A DNA stretch of 64,000 nucleotides from Budorcas taxicolor (Eukaryota > Chordata > Mammalia > Artiodactyla > Bovidae): contig NC_068922.1 in assembly GCF_023091745.1 (NCBI RefSeq), positions 83,322,885-83,386,884 of the forward strand, read 5' to 3'. Every line of letters starts with the position of its first letter. The first letter of the stretch is position 1. Positions 34,181 through 46,218 of the stretch are shown one piece after another. A program made the position numbers and the translations under genes. The notes below the pieces were generated by a model. That model saw only the letters and a program-made list of their open reading frames with translations, did no database searches and was not told the origin of the DNA.

Positions 34181-34466
34181 TTTGTGGACTCTTTGATGAC
34201 TGTATAGTCTCAATGCTGCCCAGCCCAGAATTGGAGTGAAAGTATGAAAGTATTGAAGGTTATTGATTATAACAGGGACAGCTATGGAGAAATAGAAGCA
34301 GCTGTGATGTAACAGAAAGAACCTTTTACATGGAGTCAGAATTCCTGAGCTTTGTGAGTTCTGTTTGCTGTGAGGACTTTGTGTGAGACATTAACCCTCT
34401 CCTCTGTCAATTTTAGAAATATGATTAATAAAGATTTCTCAGATGGTTGTAATGGATATATGATGA
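34181..34466. other. Unassigned
   Basis: No feature recognised. Confidence 0.4.
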
Positions 34467-34675
34467 TGATAGTTACAACTTATCAGGTGAGTACTATATT
34501 TTAGGTGAGGTACTTTACTGAATTTCTTAAATAACTCTGATAATTAAGGATCATTCCCATTTTACAGATGAGGAAACTGAGGCTTAGAGAGTTGAGTTGT
34601 CCAGGCTTATGCAGTGGAGGGTCTGGAAATGCAAACCTGGCCTGAGTGTGACCCCAAAGCCTGTGCTCCTTCCCC
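34467..34675 (-). mobile_element. MIR SINE
   Basis: Strong antisense MIR core: CATTTTACAGATGAGGAAAC, then TGAGGCTTAGAGAG. Confidence 0.75.
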
Positions 34676-34814
34676 TTCTCCCCTGCCTTCATCTGGCCTG
34701 TCCTGGGAGCAGTGATACACCCCTTCCTGTCCCGGGACTGAGGACAGAGCTGATCCTGGTCACTGAGCACAGATCCTGGGTCCTTACTTCCTAAGAACCC
34801 CAACTCTACTGACC

Positions 34815-34925
34815 AGCCGTGGAGTTTGAACAAGGCACTTAGGCTCTGGGCTCAGCATCCTCATCTGCGAAATGAGAACAGGAGCAGCTCCCTCCTCCCA
34901 GGTGCAATGAGAGTCCAGGGGGTTA
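34815..34925 (+). mobile_element. MIR SINE
   Basis: Sense MIR core: GCATCCTCATCTGCGAAATG. Confidence 0.65.
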
Positions 34926-35484
34926 GGGTTCAGAGTCAGTAAGCAGCGTCGTGAGGTGTGGATGGGAGTCAGGCCTCCTTACAAATTCCCATGGACCCTG
35001 TAACTTCATTGTCTTCCTTCCGAAATCAGCTCCACAATCAAGCTCACATCAGAATGTAATCTTCAAACTCGAAGAGTAGACGATATGGCTTGTTGATGGA
35101 GATGCTTAGGATTTGTTCACATTGGATTTGGGCTCCTCTGTGTCGTCTCACAGGTGGCGTCTCCCCTATTTGCAGGAGCATCTGTTTTTAAGCCTTGCAA
35201 GGGCCCCTTCAGTGATCTGAGCCAGGTACAAGCGTGCAACTGACCTTTCTGTTCCATAGATTCCCCACAGGCCACGTTAGTGTGACCAAGATTGAAAAAG
35301 ACCAAAGGTGTTAAAGACCAGTGTCCACCCTCCTGGAGACACCTACATGTGACCAGTAGTGTGCTTATTCGGCAGGCTGATGGTGTGCACCCCCTTGCCC
35401 TCTGCCATGTCAAGCACAGGTCCAGACTGCTTTCCCAGGAGACCAACAGCCTAGATCTTTTCAGAAAAGTAAGCACACAATTAG
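34926..35484. other. Single-copy stretch, no gene seen
   Basis: No feature recognised. Confidence 0.4.
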
Positions 35485-35605
35485 GCTGTTATGTCTCTGG
35501 ACCTCAGTTTCCTCATTTGAAAACTGGAACATCATTAACTTGGTTGTGGCAAGGATACAGTAATTTACAATGTAAAGTACTCAACATATAAAGTACTCAT
35601 ATCAA
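35485..35605 (+). mobile_element. MIR SINE
   Basis: CTCAGTTTCCTCATTTGAAA marks the core. Confidence 0.65.
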
Positions 35606-35658
35606 CCACACAGATTGGAACTTGTTGTTATTCATTCATTCTTATTAACTATTCACAT

Positions 35659-35799
35659 CAGTTCAGTGCAGCCACTCAGTCATGTCCGGCTCTTTGCGAC
35701 CCCATGGACTGCAGCCCGCCAGGCCTCCCTGTCCATCACCAACTCCCAGAGCTCACTCAAACTCATATCCATCGAGCTGGTGATGCCGTCCAACCATCC
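35659..35799 (-). mobile_element. 5'-truncated BovB 3' end
   Basis: A 141-bp insertion flanked by a 12-bp TSD with one mismatch (AACTATTCACAT at 35647-35658, AACTATTTACAT at 35800-35811). Confidence 0.9.
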
Positions 35800-35811
35800 A
35801 ACTATTTACAT

Positions 35812-36332
35812 TATGCCCTATAATTCAGTTTCCTTCCTCATTTGTAAAATGGAGGCAAAACAATATACCAATTTAACATTATCATTACTATTTTAAAATT
35901 AACATATATGAAGAGGGTATAAAAGTCCTTGTGAACTTGAAATTTGAAGGACTACGATGTCTTTAGATAATTAGTCCTACCTGGGTGAAGACCTTATTTT
36001 AATTCTGAGCTTTTGTTGAGTTTCTGGCCTGTATCAGTGCTTAGCAGGTCTGTAAAATCATTGTGGTTATAAGGTATCATGCCTAAAGAGAATCATCAAT
36101 TTATGACTCTAAAATCTCGAGAAAGCAATTGAGTGGTCCAAGGGTGCACAGCAGTAAAATTACCTACATATCAGAATTTAAAGTTTGTAAAATATTTTCC
36201 CCTTCATTTTGTGCAATATTATCACATCATTACATCATTATACCTGGACAAAAGTAGTATCTGTATCTCAAGTGAGCACATAGTGTCAGCAAAGCACATC
36301 GGAATGGGTTGGCTTATTCAACATGTCCATAG
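35812..36332. other. MIR fragment then unassigned
   Basis: 35820-35870 has a MIR-like core (TTCCTCATTTGTAAAATGGA). The rest is AT-rich with no feature recognised. Confidence 0.4.
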
Positions 36333-37425
36333 AGTTCAGTTGCTCAGTCGTGTCTGACCCTTTGCGACCCCATGAACTGCAGCACGCCAGGCCTCCCATC
36401 AGCAACTCCCAGAGTTTACTCAAACTTATGTCCATTGAGTCGGTGATGCCATCCAACCATCTCATCCTCTCTCATCCCCTTCTCCTCCTGCCTCCAATCC
36501 CTCCCAGCATCAGGGTCTTTTCAGATGAGTCAGCTCTTTGCATCAGTTTCAGCTTCAGCATCAGTCCTTCCAATGAATATTCAGGACTGATTTCCTTTAG
36601 GATGGACTGGTTGGATCTCCTTGCAGTCCAAGGGACTCTCAAGAGTCTTCTCCAACTCCGCAGTTCAAAAGCATCAATTCTTTGGCACTCAGCTTTCTTT
36701 ATAGTCCAACTCTCACATCCATACATGACTACTGGAAAAACCATAGCCTTGACTAGACGAATCTTTGTTGACAAAGTAATGTCTCTGCTTTTTAATATGT
36801 TGTCTAGGTGGGTCATAACTTTCCTTCCAAAGAGTAAGCATCTTTTAATTTCATGGCTGCAGTTACCATCTGCAGTCATATTGGAGCCCCCAAAAATAAA
36901 GTCAGCCACTGTGTCTCCATCTATTTGCCATGAAGTGATGGGAATGGATGCCATGATCTTTGTTTTCTGAATGTTAAGCTTTAAGCCAACTTTTTCACTC
37001 TCCTCTTTCACTCTCATCAAGAGGCTTTTTAATTCTTCACTTTCTGCCATAAGGGTAGTGTCATCTGCATATCTGAGGTTATTGATAATCCTCTCAGCAA
37101 TCTTGATTCCAGCTTGTGCTTCATCCAGCCCAGCGTTTCTCATGATGTACTCTGCATATAAGTTAAATCACTATGGTGACAATATACAGCCTTGACATAC
37201 TCCTTTTCCTATTTGGAACCAGTCTGCTGTTCCATGTCCAGTTCTAACTGTTGCTTCCTGACCTGGATACAGGTTTCTCAAGAGGCAGGTCAGGTGGTCT
37301 GGTATGCCCATCTCTTTCAGAATTTTCCACAGTTTATTGTGATCCACACAGTCAAAGACTTTGGCACAGTCAATAAAGCAGACATAGATGTTTTTCTGGA
37401 GCTCTCTTGCTTTTTCAATGATTCA
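36333..37425 (-). mobile_element. 5'-truncated BovB (1.1 kb)
   Basis: Antisense element from the tail to the region just after motif A. The minus-strand frame 37143-36472 is open for 223 codons, with RYADDTTLMAESE at its start and VMYGCESW further on. Motif A and the endonuclease are missing. The plus-strand frame 36323-36970 is its antisense shadow. Confidence 0.9.
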
Positions 37426-38032
37426 ATGTGTACAACTGTCCTAACATGTTTGTCCCATTCAGTTACAAAAGGAATTTGATTTCAAGCAGTGAAGGCTGCC
37501 TGAGATTATAAAGCGGGAGAATGAGAGACCACTGACGTGAATTCAGGCTTCAGCCATGGGAACGGCTATGAGAACTCCTGCTTCTTACTGAAGTTTTCAG
37601 GTGAGGGCCACAGTAGTGGCCAAGTCCTTCAGGCCTCCCTGGTGGGCACAGTCGGACCCACACCCCTTGGGCTCCCCGACCCGGAGCCTGAAGGGCTCAT
37701 GCTGGCAGGGCCTGGGGATGGGAGCGGTCACTCAACCAACCACCACACCGAGCCTGTCCCAGGCTCTGCTGCAAGTCTGCTCACCTTTGCTCTCTGGGTC
37801 CTGCAGACAGGCCTGCAGGAAACAGGGGCCGTGACTCCCATCCTGATCATGTCTGTGGAATTTCTACAAGGCTTCATTCAGCCCTGTTCTGAGCAAATGA
37901 CTAGTCAGTCCGTGCTACCATCAGCCCACAAGCAGGCTGAGAGGTTGGGGCTCCAAGCAGCCAAGTGACATAGAAGGACAGATGTGCGGCCATGGAGCGG
38001 GGTCAGTGCTCCCCGCCCAGAGTGACCGCCCG
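37426..38032. other. GC-balanced single-copy DNA
   Basis: No feature recognised. An uninterrupted frame at 37537-37968 resembles nothing I know and sits in GC-rich DNA; I do not call it a gene. Confidence 0.35.
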
Positions 38033-38270
38033 CTCACAGCACGTTCACATCTGCCCCTCACCCCCTCCCACTCACAGCAGGTTCTCGTCTGCCCCTCACC
38101 CCCTCCCGCTCAGAGCAGGTTCTCGTCTGCCCTTCACCCACGCCCAGGGTGACCCCCCCACTCACAGCAGGTTCCCGTCTGCCCTTCACCCCCTCCCTGG
38201 GTGGCCCCCCACTCACAGCAGGTTCCCGTCTGCCCTTCCCCCCATGCCGGGGCAGCTCACAGAGCCTGCT
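38033..38270. repeat. GC-rich minisatellite, 38/52-bp units
   Basis: Unit starts (CTCACAGCA-like) at 38033, 38071, 38109, 38161, 38212 and a degenerate one at 38256. Spacing is 38, 38, 52 and 51 bp; the longer units contain an extra GGGTGxCCCCCC segment. Confidence 0.88.
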
Positions 38271-39786
38271 CTTAGGGGGACTCTCGTCTCACATCCTGTC
38301 TCTGGGATCACCTGGAAGGCTTGTCCCTCTGAGGCGGATTCAGTCTTCAGTCAGCAGGGCTGCTTTCCTGGGTCACACTCACCACTCACCGCCGGCTTGC
38401 CCACTCCCCCTCAGAAAACAAAGGCCCCCTGGGGTCCCGCGCCCCCACCCCCCCCCGGCTCTGCCTGGGCACCCACCACCCTCTGGCCTGGCCCTTCCCT
38501 CTCAGGGCCCCTGCAGGGTCTGCAGGAGCGCCCACTGCTTGGGGCAGGCTGTCTGCTGTCCTGGGGAGGCCCTGTGCTGTCAGATGAGGCCTCCCACACA
38601 GCATAGCAGCCAGCACCCGCCTCCTGCCCTCTTCGCTCTGCATGGGCCCTGGGTGGGTCCCACTGTGTGCCTGGTTCTCATCTTATCCTGGCGCTGCCTG
38701 CGGGGGAACTACTCTGTGCCTGCCACTCAGAGAGGGCACTCATTCACATGCCCCTCCCAGGAGCATAGGGTTCCAGTGGGCAGGCTCCTCCCAGGGTACA
38801 GGGCTCACCTGGGCAGGTACCTGCAGGGCTCAGCATCCAGGAACCGAGTACAGGGCCCTCGTTGCAGAGCATCCCCAGCCCACCAGTTGGTCAGACTGTG
38901 AGCCCCTCAGCAGGACTTGAATGAACAAACGGCTGCTCCTGGACAGGGCAGCAACCCTTGGTCTCACTACGCAGCCTGCCTCTACCAAGTCTTCCAGAGA
39001 CTTCCATTGCACCTGGGCACTGGGGCCTGTCTCCACACCCCTCCTCTCCCTGACTCCTGGGTTCTTCTCATTAGGAGATGGTCTCGAAATTACATCCCAC
39101 AGGTGGGCCAAATAAAATGATTAGAAAGCAAGCCAGAGATCCAGGCCCAAGTCCATCCTGACCCTCAGGACCCTCACCTGTTCCTTGCAACTGGCGGGCA
39201 CAGTAAGGCCCATTTTCTGCAACTGAGAGCCCCTGATTGGGGGGGGGGGTGGTTCGCTCACTGACCCCCGGCCAGCCCTTCCAGGGGAGTCTGGGCTGAG
39301 GCCTCTGTAAGTGGGTGAAGCGCCTATAGCTGGACTCTGTGCCATACTCTGAGGGGCGTGTGGGCTGGGCTGGCGAGATGGCCTTGCAGTTGCTGTTGGT
39401 GATCAGGTCTTCTCTAGACCAGGTAAGGAAGCGGTGTGTCACCTGTGCCTGCAGTTGGACGACTCCTCGCGGCGGGGGACGGGGGCGGGGGTGAGGAAGC
39501 AAGAGCAAAAGCAGTGGAAGCAGGACTGGAGAGGCAACTCAGGGAGAGGGACGGAAGGCTTCCAGAAGAGCCCCTGGGTCAGGACCAACTCGGCAAGTGT
39601 GCTGTCGTTAGGGCGGCCCCAAGCCCTTCCCTCCAGCCTGTGAGGTCTTTGCTCATATTCGGGTGTGTTACCTGGGAACGTTGGATGACGTTCAGGAGCA
39701 GCTAGCCTGGGGCTCAGCCAAGGTTTACTTAGAGAGGCCTCCTATGGGTCCCCCAACTTCCCACTGAGGATGCTCCTTGGGGAGTA
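38271..39786. other. GC-rich single-copy DNA, no gene accepted
   Basis: Long frames on both strands follow from high GC. An AATAAA occurs near 39110. At 39378-39422 a short ATG frame (MALQLLLVIRSSLDQ) is followed directly by GTAAGG, a good donor-like site, but there is no support for an exon beyond that. Confidence 0.35.
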
Positions 39787-40329
39787 GGGTAGAGGAGGCG
39801 GTGGGGTAAGGGGGTGGAGATGGTGAAGGGCTGCTGGCTGCATGTGAGTCCCCACCCCTGACCATCTTCAGAACTGATCATCAGTGTGGCAAGCATCCTA
39901 ACTGGGTTTTCAGCCGTGTAACTGGTGAAATCAGCAGTGTGAACAGTGACATTAAATGTCCTCAGTCCGGACTGAGATGTTACACCACTTGTTCAGGTGT
40001 AAGAACCTGGGGAGTCATGTGCAGCCCTAGGGACAGGCTTCAGACTTGACCCCTCAGCATTCTGGGGTCCAGCCACTGCTTTAGCATTTCTAAGGGCCCA
40101 GTGCAGGGTTCCATAATCCAGCCTCCATCTGCCTTTACTGAGACCCACACTTCCAGGATCCTACAGAGCAGGGTCTGTGTGGCTGCTCTGCGGCCTCTAA
40201 CAGATGACCACAAGCTGGGTGGTTTAAAACAACAAGAGTTCATCCTCCCCCAGTCCTGGACACCAGACACTTGAGATCAAGGTGGTGTGGGCCTCCAGGG
40301 ACTCCAGGATGGGGTCCTTCCTGCTTTTT
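39787..40329. repeat. Tandem duplication, copy 1
   Basis: Begins at GGGTAGAGGAGG and includes CCCCACCCCTGACCATCTTC and GTGACATTAAATGTCCTCAG. It ends in a MaLR fragment at GGGGTCCTTCCTGC. Confidence 0.9.
40178..40325 (-). mobile_element. MaLR LTR fragment in copy 1
   Basis: Antisense MLT1-like end (ACCACAAGCTGGGTGGTTTA), cut off at the telomere-like tract. Confidence 0.6.
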
Positions 40330-40441
40330 TGAGTTAGGGTTAGGGGTTAGGTTTAGGATTAGGGTTTAGGGTTAGGGGTTCGGGTTGGGGTTAGGGGTTA
40401 GGATTTGGGGTAGGGTTAGGGGTTAGGCTTGGGGGTTGGGA
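40330..40441 (+). repeat. Degenerate telomere-like (TTAGGG) tract
   Basis: About 110 bp of TTAGGG, TTAGGGG and TTTAGG-type units, decaying to TTGGGG toward the right. It lies between the two duplicated copies. Confidence 0.85.
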
Positions 40442-41045
40442 GGGTAGAGGAGGGGGTGAGGGGCGTGGAGAAGAGGGTCGGCAGTGTGGAGGAGGGGTGG
40501 GAGGGTGAAAGGGCTGCTGTCTGCGCATAAGTCCCCACCCCTGACCATCTTCAGAATTGCTCATTTGTGTAGCAAGCATCCTAATTGGGTTTTCACCTGT
40601 GTAACTGGTGGGTTCTTAATGAGCAATGTGAACAGTGACATTAAATGTCCTCAGTCAGGACTAGGTACTTACTATGCCATATACCGGTGTAAGAACCTGG
40701 GGAGGCATGTGCAGCCAGTATCCCTAGGGACAGGGTTCAGACTTGACCACTCAACATTTTGGGGTCCAGCGGCTGCTTTAGCATTTCTGAGGGCTCAGTT
40801 CTGACTCTAAGATTCTGTAATCCAGCCTCCATCCTCCTTTAGTGAGACCCACACTTCTAGGACCCTACAGAGCAGGGCCTGTGTGAGTTCTCTGTGGCTT
40901 CTCTAACAGACACCACATGTTGGGAGATTTAAAGCAACAGGAGTTCATCCTCCCCCAGTCCTGAGACCACACACCTGAGACCAAGGCGGCTCAAGGCTGA
41001 GGTCCCTCTAGAGGCTCCAGGATGGGGTCCTTCCTGCCTTCTCCA
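40442..41045. repeat. Tandem duplication, copy 2
   Basis: Repeats copy 1 in order from GGGTAGAGGAGG to GGGGTCCTTCCTGC with substitutions and small indels; start-to-start offset is about 655 bp. Confidence 0.9.
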
Positions 41046-41300
41046 GCCTTGGGGCTCCAGGGTCCTGGGGCTTGGGGCGCCCCCTCCCACCTCTGCCTCC
41101 GTCTTCACGGGGCTTCTCGTCTGCGTCCTCTTCCATCTCCTATAAGGGCTCTGTCAGCTGGACTGAAGGTCACCCCCGCCCCGGATTCCCTGACCTTGAG
41201 GCCCTAACTCCATCTGCAAAGACCCTTTTCCCAGATACAGCCCTGTTCCCGTGTTCTGGGGGGGGGGGAACATCTTTGGGGGCCACCATTCACCCCATTA
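40885..41300 (-). mobile_element. MaLR LTR fragment in copy 2
   Basis: The same LTR as in copy 1 but extending further right, to a GGGGGCCACCATTCACCCC end. The LTR was therefore present before the duplication. Confidence 0.6.
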
Positions 41301-41678
41301 TCTGTATATAAAATAACCTCATTTTAGGAGATCACCACAGGTCCATATAGACGGGCACAGACAGCGGCCACACACTTGGGGTCTGGAGAGAATGAGGGTC
41401 CTGGAGTCACCTGGAACGGATCAGGCCTGGCTTCATCAGGTCAGGGGAATCACAGAGGGGAGTGGGCATGGTCTTGTTCAGGCTTCAATAAGACCATGTT
41501 GTGTGGGATGTGAGACGCACCGTGAGGGCAGGGAGCTTTGCAGGGCCTGATGGAGGGAGTAGGCTTGGGCCAGGGCCGTGGGTATAGAGGGGAATTAGTG
41601 TGGGGGTTGGCTATATGCCCTGGAGAAGGAGCGGACAGTCCCTGGGACACAAGGAACTGGGAACCTGGGAGGCTTCTG
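41301..41678. other. Unassigned
   Basis: No feature recognised. Confidence 0.4.
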
Positions 41679-42130
41679 TGTTACTGAACCAAGTCCACAC
41701 ACCTGAGTGCAGTAAAGCCAGTCGCCTGACACCAGGTGCCGTAAAGGAAAGTGCAGCATTAATTGTAAAGGCACCAATACGTGGAGACAGGGAGCTCGTG
41801 CTCTACACCCTGAAATCCCTGAAGGGCTTCAGGAAAGCAGTTTTATGGCCACATGAGGGAGGGGGGCGGTCACAGAGTATGTGATTCGCTGGTGCATGGT
41901 TCTCTGGTTGGTGAGGTAACAGGCGGCTAACCTCACAAATCCTCAGGCACTGGGCATTCTGGGGGTGACGTGTTCATGCTCATCAAGTAGTTAACTTCTT
42001 CCACTCAGTGGGGCTTTCAGCAGCGGCAAAACACCTCCCTGAGCGTGCCTCAGCTACTGTTATCTCCATACTTCAGAGAGGGGCTACGGCAGGGGATACG
42101 GGACGGGGCCTGTCCTGCGAGGGCCCCATA
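41679..42130 (-). mobile_element. Candidate endogenous retroviral LTR
   Basis: On the minus strand the order fits an LTR: a TATA-like ATAAAA at 41841-41846, an AATTAA polyadenylation-like site at 41759-41764, and an end near 41679 whose plus strand reads TGTTACTGAACC. The outer boundary near 42130 is a guess. Non-coding. Confidence 0.4.
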
Positions 42131-42383
42131 GGTTCCTGCTTGGTTACGCCAGGTGTCTGGGCTCAGCAGCTGGAGGAGTCGGGGCTGCCTCCTGGGCATG
42201 GGGAGCAGCAGGATCGCAGTCCTCGAGGGGCCTGTTAGTCCCCAGGATGAGATGGGGAGGCCGTGGATGGACAGATGCACCTGGCCTGGGAGAGGGGTGC
42301 AGGCTGGAAATGTCACTGGAATCATCACAGGGAGGAAGGGGAAAGGCCAGGAGGGGCAGGTGGGTTATAGCACCCACATGCAG

Positions 42384-42705
42384 GTGATGGTGGTCCTGTT
42401 GGACACAACTCAGAGCCGTAAGGAGTGGTGGTCAGGGGCCCAGCTCTGTCCTCTTGTTCTCTGCTTATCTGTGACTCCCCACTCCTGCAGCGAGGAGCCG
42501 GGCTCCCACCATCTGCGTCTGTCAGCTCTTTTCACCTGCGTGCAGGTGATGGTGGTCCTGTTGGACACAACTCAGAGCCATAAGGAGTAGTGGTCAGGGG
42601 CTCAGCTCCATCCTCTTGTTCTCTGCTTATCTGTAACTTCCCACTCCTGCAGCGAGGAGCCTGGCCCCCACCGTCTGCATCTGTCAGCTCTTTTCTCCTC
42701 TTCAG
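42384..42705. repeat. 162-bp tandem duplication
   Basis: Two adjacent copies start at 42384 and 42546 with GTGATGGTGGTCCTGTTGGA and run through GCAGCGAGGAGCC to TCTGTCAGCTCTTTTC. They differ at a modest number of positions. Confidence 0.92.
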
Positions 42706-42991
42706 ATTACGTGTACAGTGGTCTCAGAATTGCTAGCTACTGCATTCTGGAAAGATCCCTAAAATGAAGCCCAGTGTTTATGTGCAGGCCATTTGCCTTT
42801 TGTGTATCCATTCATTCATTTCCAAAGTCAACACAGTGAGATATATTTTCGGTGCATTTCTAACGTGGTTAGGTTTTGTTGCATTGTGTATTCTGTCCTG
42901 CGGCTCTCCTACACTCTAAATAACTATACTTGAATAGATTGTTTGACCTCTTGGGCTGTACAAATCGATGAGCATAGACAAATGCCTAGTG

Positions 42992-43147
42992 ACAGGTGTC
43001 CATCCTGAGGCATCACAGGGAGCGCTTCAATCCCCTTCAGCAGACGATCTGCTTATCATCAATATAGTCACAGGTGTCTGTCCTAAAGCATCGCAGGGAA
43101 CGCTTCAGCCCCCTTCAGCAGATGACCTGCTTATCATCTGTGTAGCT
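42992..43147. repeat. 78-bp tandem duplication
   Basis: Units begin at 42992 and 43070 (ACAGGTGTC) and each runs to CTGCTTATCATC. Confidence 0.9.
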
Positions 43148-43378
43148 TTGCTTTTCCTAGAATGTCATAGATGAGGTCATACTCCAGACTGCGTTCTTTC
43201 ACTGAGTGATATGCACGTGAGAGTTAACCATGCTTTTCAAGGTTTGGTGGTTCATTCCTTACTACTGATGAGTAATACTCCATTGCATATGTATGGGAGG
43301 AAAAACAATTTTCACCCTGCCCTTCCATAATAAGAGACAAAGCACCAGAAGTAAAAACAGAAGCATACCTCCCCTATG

Positions 43379-43588
43379 CTTCCCTGGTGGCTTTGTGGTA
43401 AAGAGTCTGCCTGTAATACAGGAGACTTGGGTTGGACCCCTGGGTTGGGAAGATCCCCTGGAGGAGGAAATGGCAACCCACTCCAGTATTCTTGCCTGGG
43501 GAATCCCATGGACAGAGGAGCCTGGCGGGCTACAGTCTGTGGGGTCGCAAAGAGGTGAACATGACTTAGTGACTAAAACAACAAATAG
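43379..43588 (+). mobile_element. Bov-tA SINE
   Basis: Complete plus-strand copy within the shared non-L1 block of L1 copy 1. Confidence 0.9.
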
Positions 43589-44800
43589 CTTCTGTATACA
43601 GGGAAGCTACCAAAGAAACCTGAGTCACTCCCTGAAATGTCCAAAGTCATCACCTTAAATGCAATCTTCAGCTAAAAACAAGACCCTAAAGAATGGGAGA
43701 AGCCATATGGAAGGTGATTACACATTACCTCTCCATTGATAAGTTATTTGCGTTTTAATTATCCTTTTATTTCTGGTGCAAACAGGGACAACCCTTAAAT
43801 GTAGAGATTTCTCTGTGGTAAATGTCCATCACAAAACGGCTATTGCTACTTAGTTTACTGAGAGTCCTTTTTTTTTTTTTTTCATGGAAGTAGACTTAAG
43901 TAATCCTCACAGCACAGAGGCATATTTTGGGGTGGCATGTTCTACTTGCTTTGACATGGATATACCCTGATTTGATTATGCATTCATCTATTAAAGGATA
44001 CCCTGATTACATCAAGCTTTTTAATTATTATGGATAGTGCTACTGTGCCTACGTTCATCTTTGTTTGCATTTGGGGGTGGATTTTTCAAAGCAGTTTCCT
44101 AAATACTGGAAGTACGATTGTTGGATCCCAAGGTGAAGTGTGTTTAGCTTTGGAGAAAACTGCCCAGCTGTGTTACAAGGTGGCTGTGCGTGCGTCCCAC
44201 CAGCAGTGAGGGAGCGTCCCTGCTATTCCTCAGCCTCCAGCAGTTGGTATTGTCATATATTTAGAACTTAGCAGCCTAATATGTGTAGTATGGTAGCTTG
44301 TGACTTTAATGTGTGATTCCCTAATGGCGTATGATGTTGAGCGTGTTTCTGTTTTGTACTATCTGTGTAACTTTTTTTGGCTGGGTGTCTGTTCAGATCT
44401 TTACTTAGTGTTTATAGGGTTGTTCAAGAGGTCTTTGTCTATTTTGTGTCCAAATCCTGTATCCAATATGAATTTTGCAAATATTTTCTCCCAGTTTGTG
44501 GCTTGTATTTTGATTTTCTGAATGAGGTTTTTCAGAATAGACATCTTTATTTCTATAAAGTCCACAGCATTTTTCTTTTGTGGGCTGACAGCTTGTGTGT
44601 TGACACTCAGAGCTCATGATCTACAGGCCAAACCCTGGGGCATGTGGATTTCCTATGCTTATGTCCACAGTTTTGATAGTTTCAGAATTTAAATGTCTGT
44701 TAATAAATTTGAGCGAATTTGGTGACTACATTTCATTCTATACAGTTTCAAGTTAATTATTCCTTAACTGTTTTGGAGAAGTTTTGGATATTGGCAATAT

Positions 44801-46029
44801 TTCAGTTTGAATTTCCGTAGTTTAATGGACCTAGCAGAACTGCCCTGAGGGGCGGAGTCTCCACTGAGCTGTGCCTGCGCCAGTGAGGGCGGCTTGAGCT
44901 GCAGTTCCCATTGGCTGGCAGGGAGCGAGAGCCCGCCTCCCCGACCCACCCCCACCCCAGGCGGACCTGCGGCTGCTGCCGGGAGTCTGGTCTCCTCAGG
45001 ACCCGTTGGGGCTTCAGGTTTGGGACGTTGTGGGGTTAGTTCAGGCTGAATGGGTGTCCTTCTAAAGCACCGGAAATAAACATGATGCCCCAGGAAGCTG
45101 TATCACAGACACTCTGTTTTGTGTCCCCCGTGCCTGGAACTGGGGCCATGCAGGCTCCAGTAGAGACCATGTAGGCATGTGGTTCTTGGAGTTAATCAGA
45201 GCAACTAGACAGGAAAACGATCTAAGTGACTCCCGACATTGCCAGCGTGGTCGTGAAGGGTAAAGGCTTGAGCCGCATTGCAGGACCGGAATACAGAAAG
45301 TGTGTGCTAGCTTCCTGCACTCACGTTTCAGAACACTTCCAGAAGGACCGAGGGGATCTCCGAGGCCCTTACTAGGAGAACAGAGTCCGTGAACCCTGTG
45401 GCCCCGGCGGCATGGGCAGGCGGAGAAGGCGACATGGGTGTGGCTGTCCCTGTGCAGTTGTCTCCTGACCGTTGCACAGAGGGCCTTTCCACCAGAAGTT
45501 CCCCTGTTTACAACGGGTGGTGGAGCAACCCCTCTGAGAGGCTGGACCACAGTGGGGGCTGCTGAGTAGCTCAGGTCCTGGGGATGCTCCTGTGAGCCAC
45601 ACGTCAGGGGGAGGAGTCAGGAGGAGACACAGCAGCCCAGAAGGGCGAGGGCCCAGGAAAGGGCCTTAAAAAAGCTAAGTTCCAGATTCCCAGGAACCAG
45701 GTGTTTCCACTTAAGGTGGTGAGTCTGTGTGTCAGATGTCTGCCCTGGTGCTTGCTCATGGGCTCCTGGAAGCCCTGGGCGGCTGCATGTGGCCCAGGGG
45801 CCCCGTGTGCCCGGCTGTCACTACGCAGTGATGCTGCCCATGGGTCTACACCAGACCAGTTGGAGAGGACCCTTCTCCAGGCCCAGAGAGCAGGCTGAGA
45901 AGCAAGAGGGCTGGAACGGGGTGGGGGCCCTGCTGTACCCCTTTATCTTCCCAGTTTTGGCTTTCTTTGTGCTAATATCCTCAGGACCTGCTAGTACTTC
46001 AGCTCTTGTCAGCCTATGCCATCCCTGCC
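44801..46029. other. GC-rich stretch between L1 copies
   Basis: 44830-45010 is strongly GC-rich with several CpGs. The rest is mixed. No gene or repeat family recognised; frames on the minus strand (45550-45062) match nothing I know. Confidence 0.35.
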
Positions 46030-46218
46030 ACCAACAAAAGTGAGGTTTTTTTTCCATGCATTTCTAAGTCATTTAGACTCTGCTGCATTCTGTGTTTCAT
46101 TTGGTAACACTCTCATATCCTAAATAACTAAATTAAAATAGATTATGATTTACTAATTGAGGTCTAAAGATCTATGGGTTTATTCAAATGCACAGTGGTA
46201 GATATTCATCTGTAATGT

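Larger units (their letters stand above)
42715..44800 (-). mobile_element. Antisense L1, paralogous copy 1
   Basis: Old L1 in minus orientation: CTTTGCTTTTCCTAGAATGT near 43147, TACTCCATTGCATATGTATG near 43276, and GCAAATATTTTCTCCCAGTT near 44478. A non-L1 block at about 43290-43960 recurs in copies 2 and 3. Confidence 0.65.

Noticed and set aside
36323..36970. 215-codon plus-strand frame
   Set aside because: It is the antisense shadow of the minus-strand BovB here. The same shadow recurs at 13156-13560, 15813-16364, 46557-47042 and 49408-49887, over other minus-strand BovBs.
36318..37440. TSD for the BovB at 36333-37425
   Set aside because: TTCAACATGTCCATA versus TTCAATGTGTACAAC matches too loosely to claim.
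37992..38901. 204- and 250-codon overlapping frames
   Set aside because: They overlap each other in different frames over a GC-rich minisatellite where stops are rare; no domain seen.
45062..45550. 162-codon minus-strand frame as a gene
   Set aside because: No recognisable domain, GC-rich context, and other frames open over the same bases.
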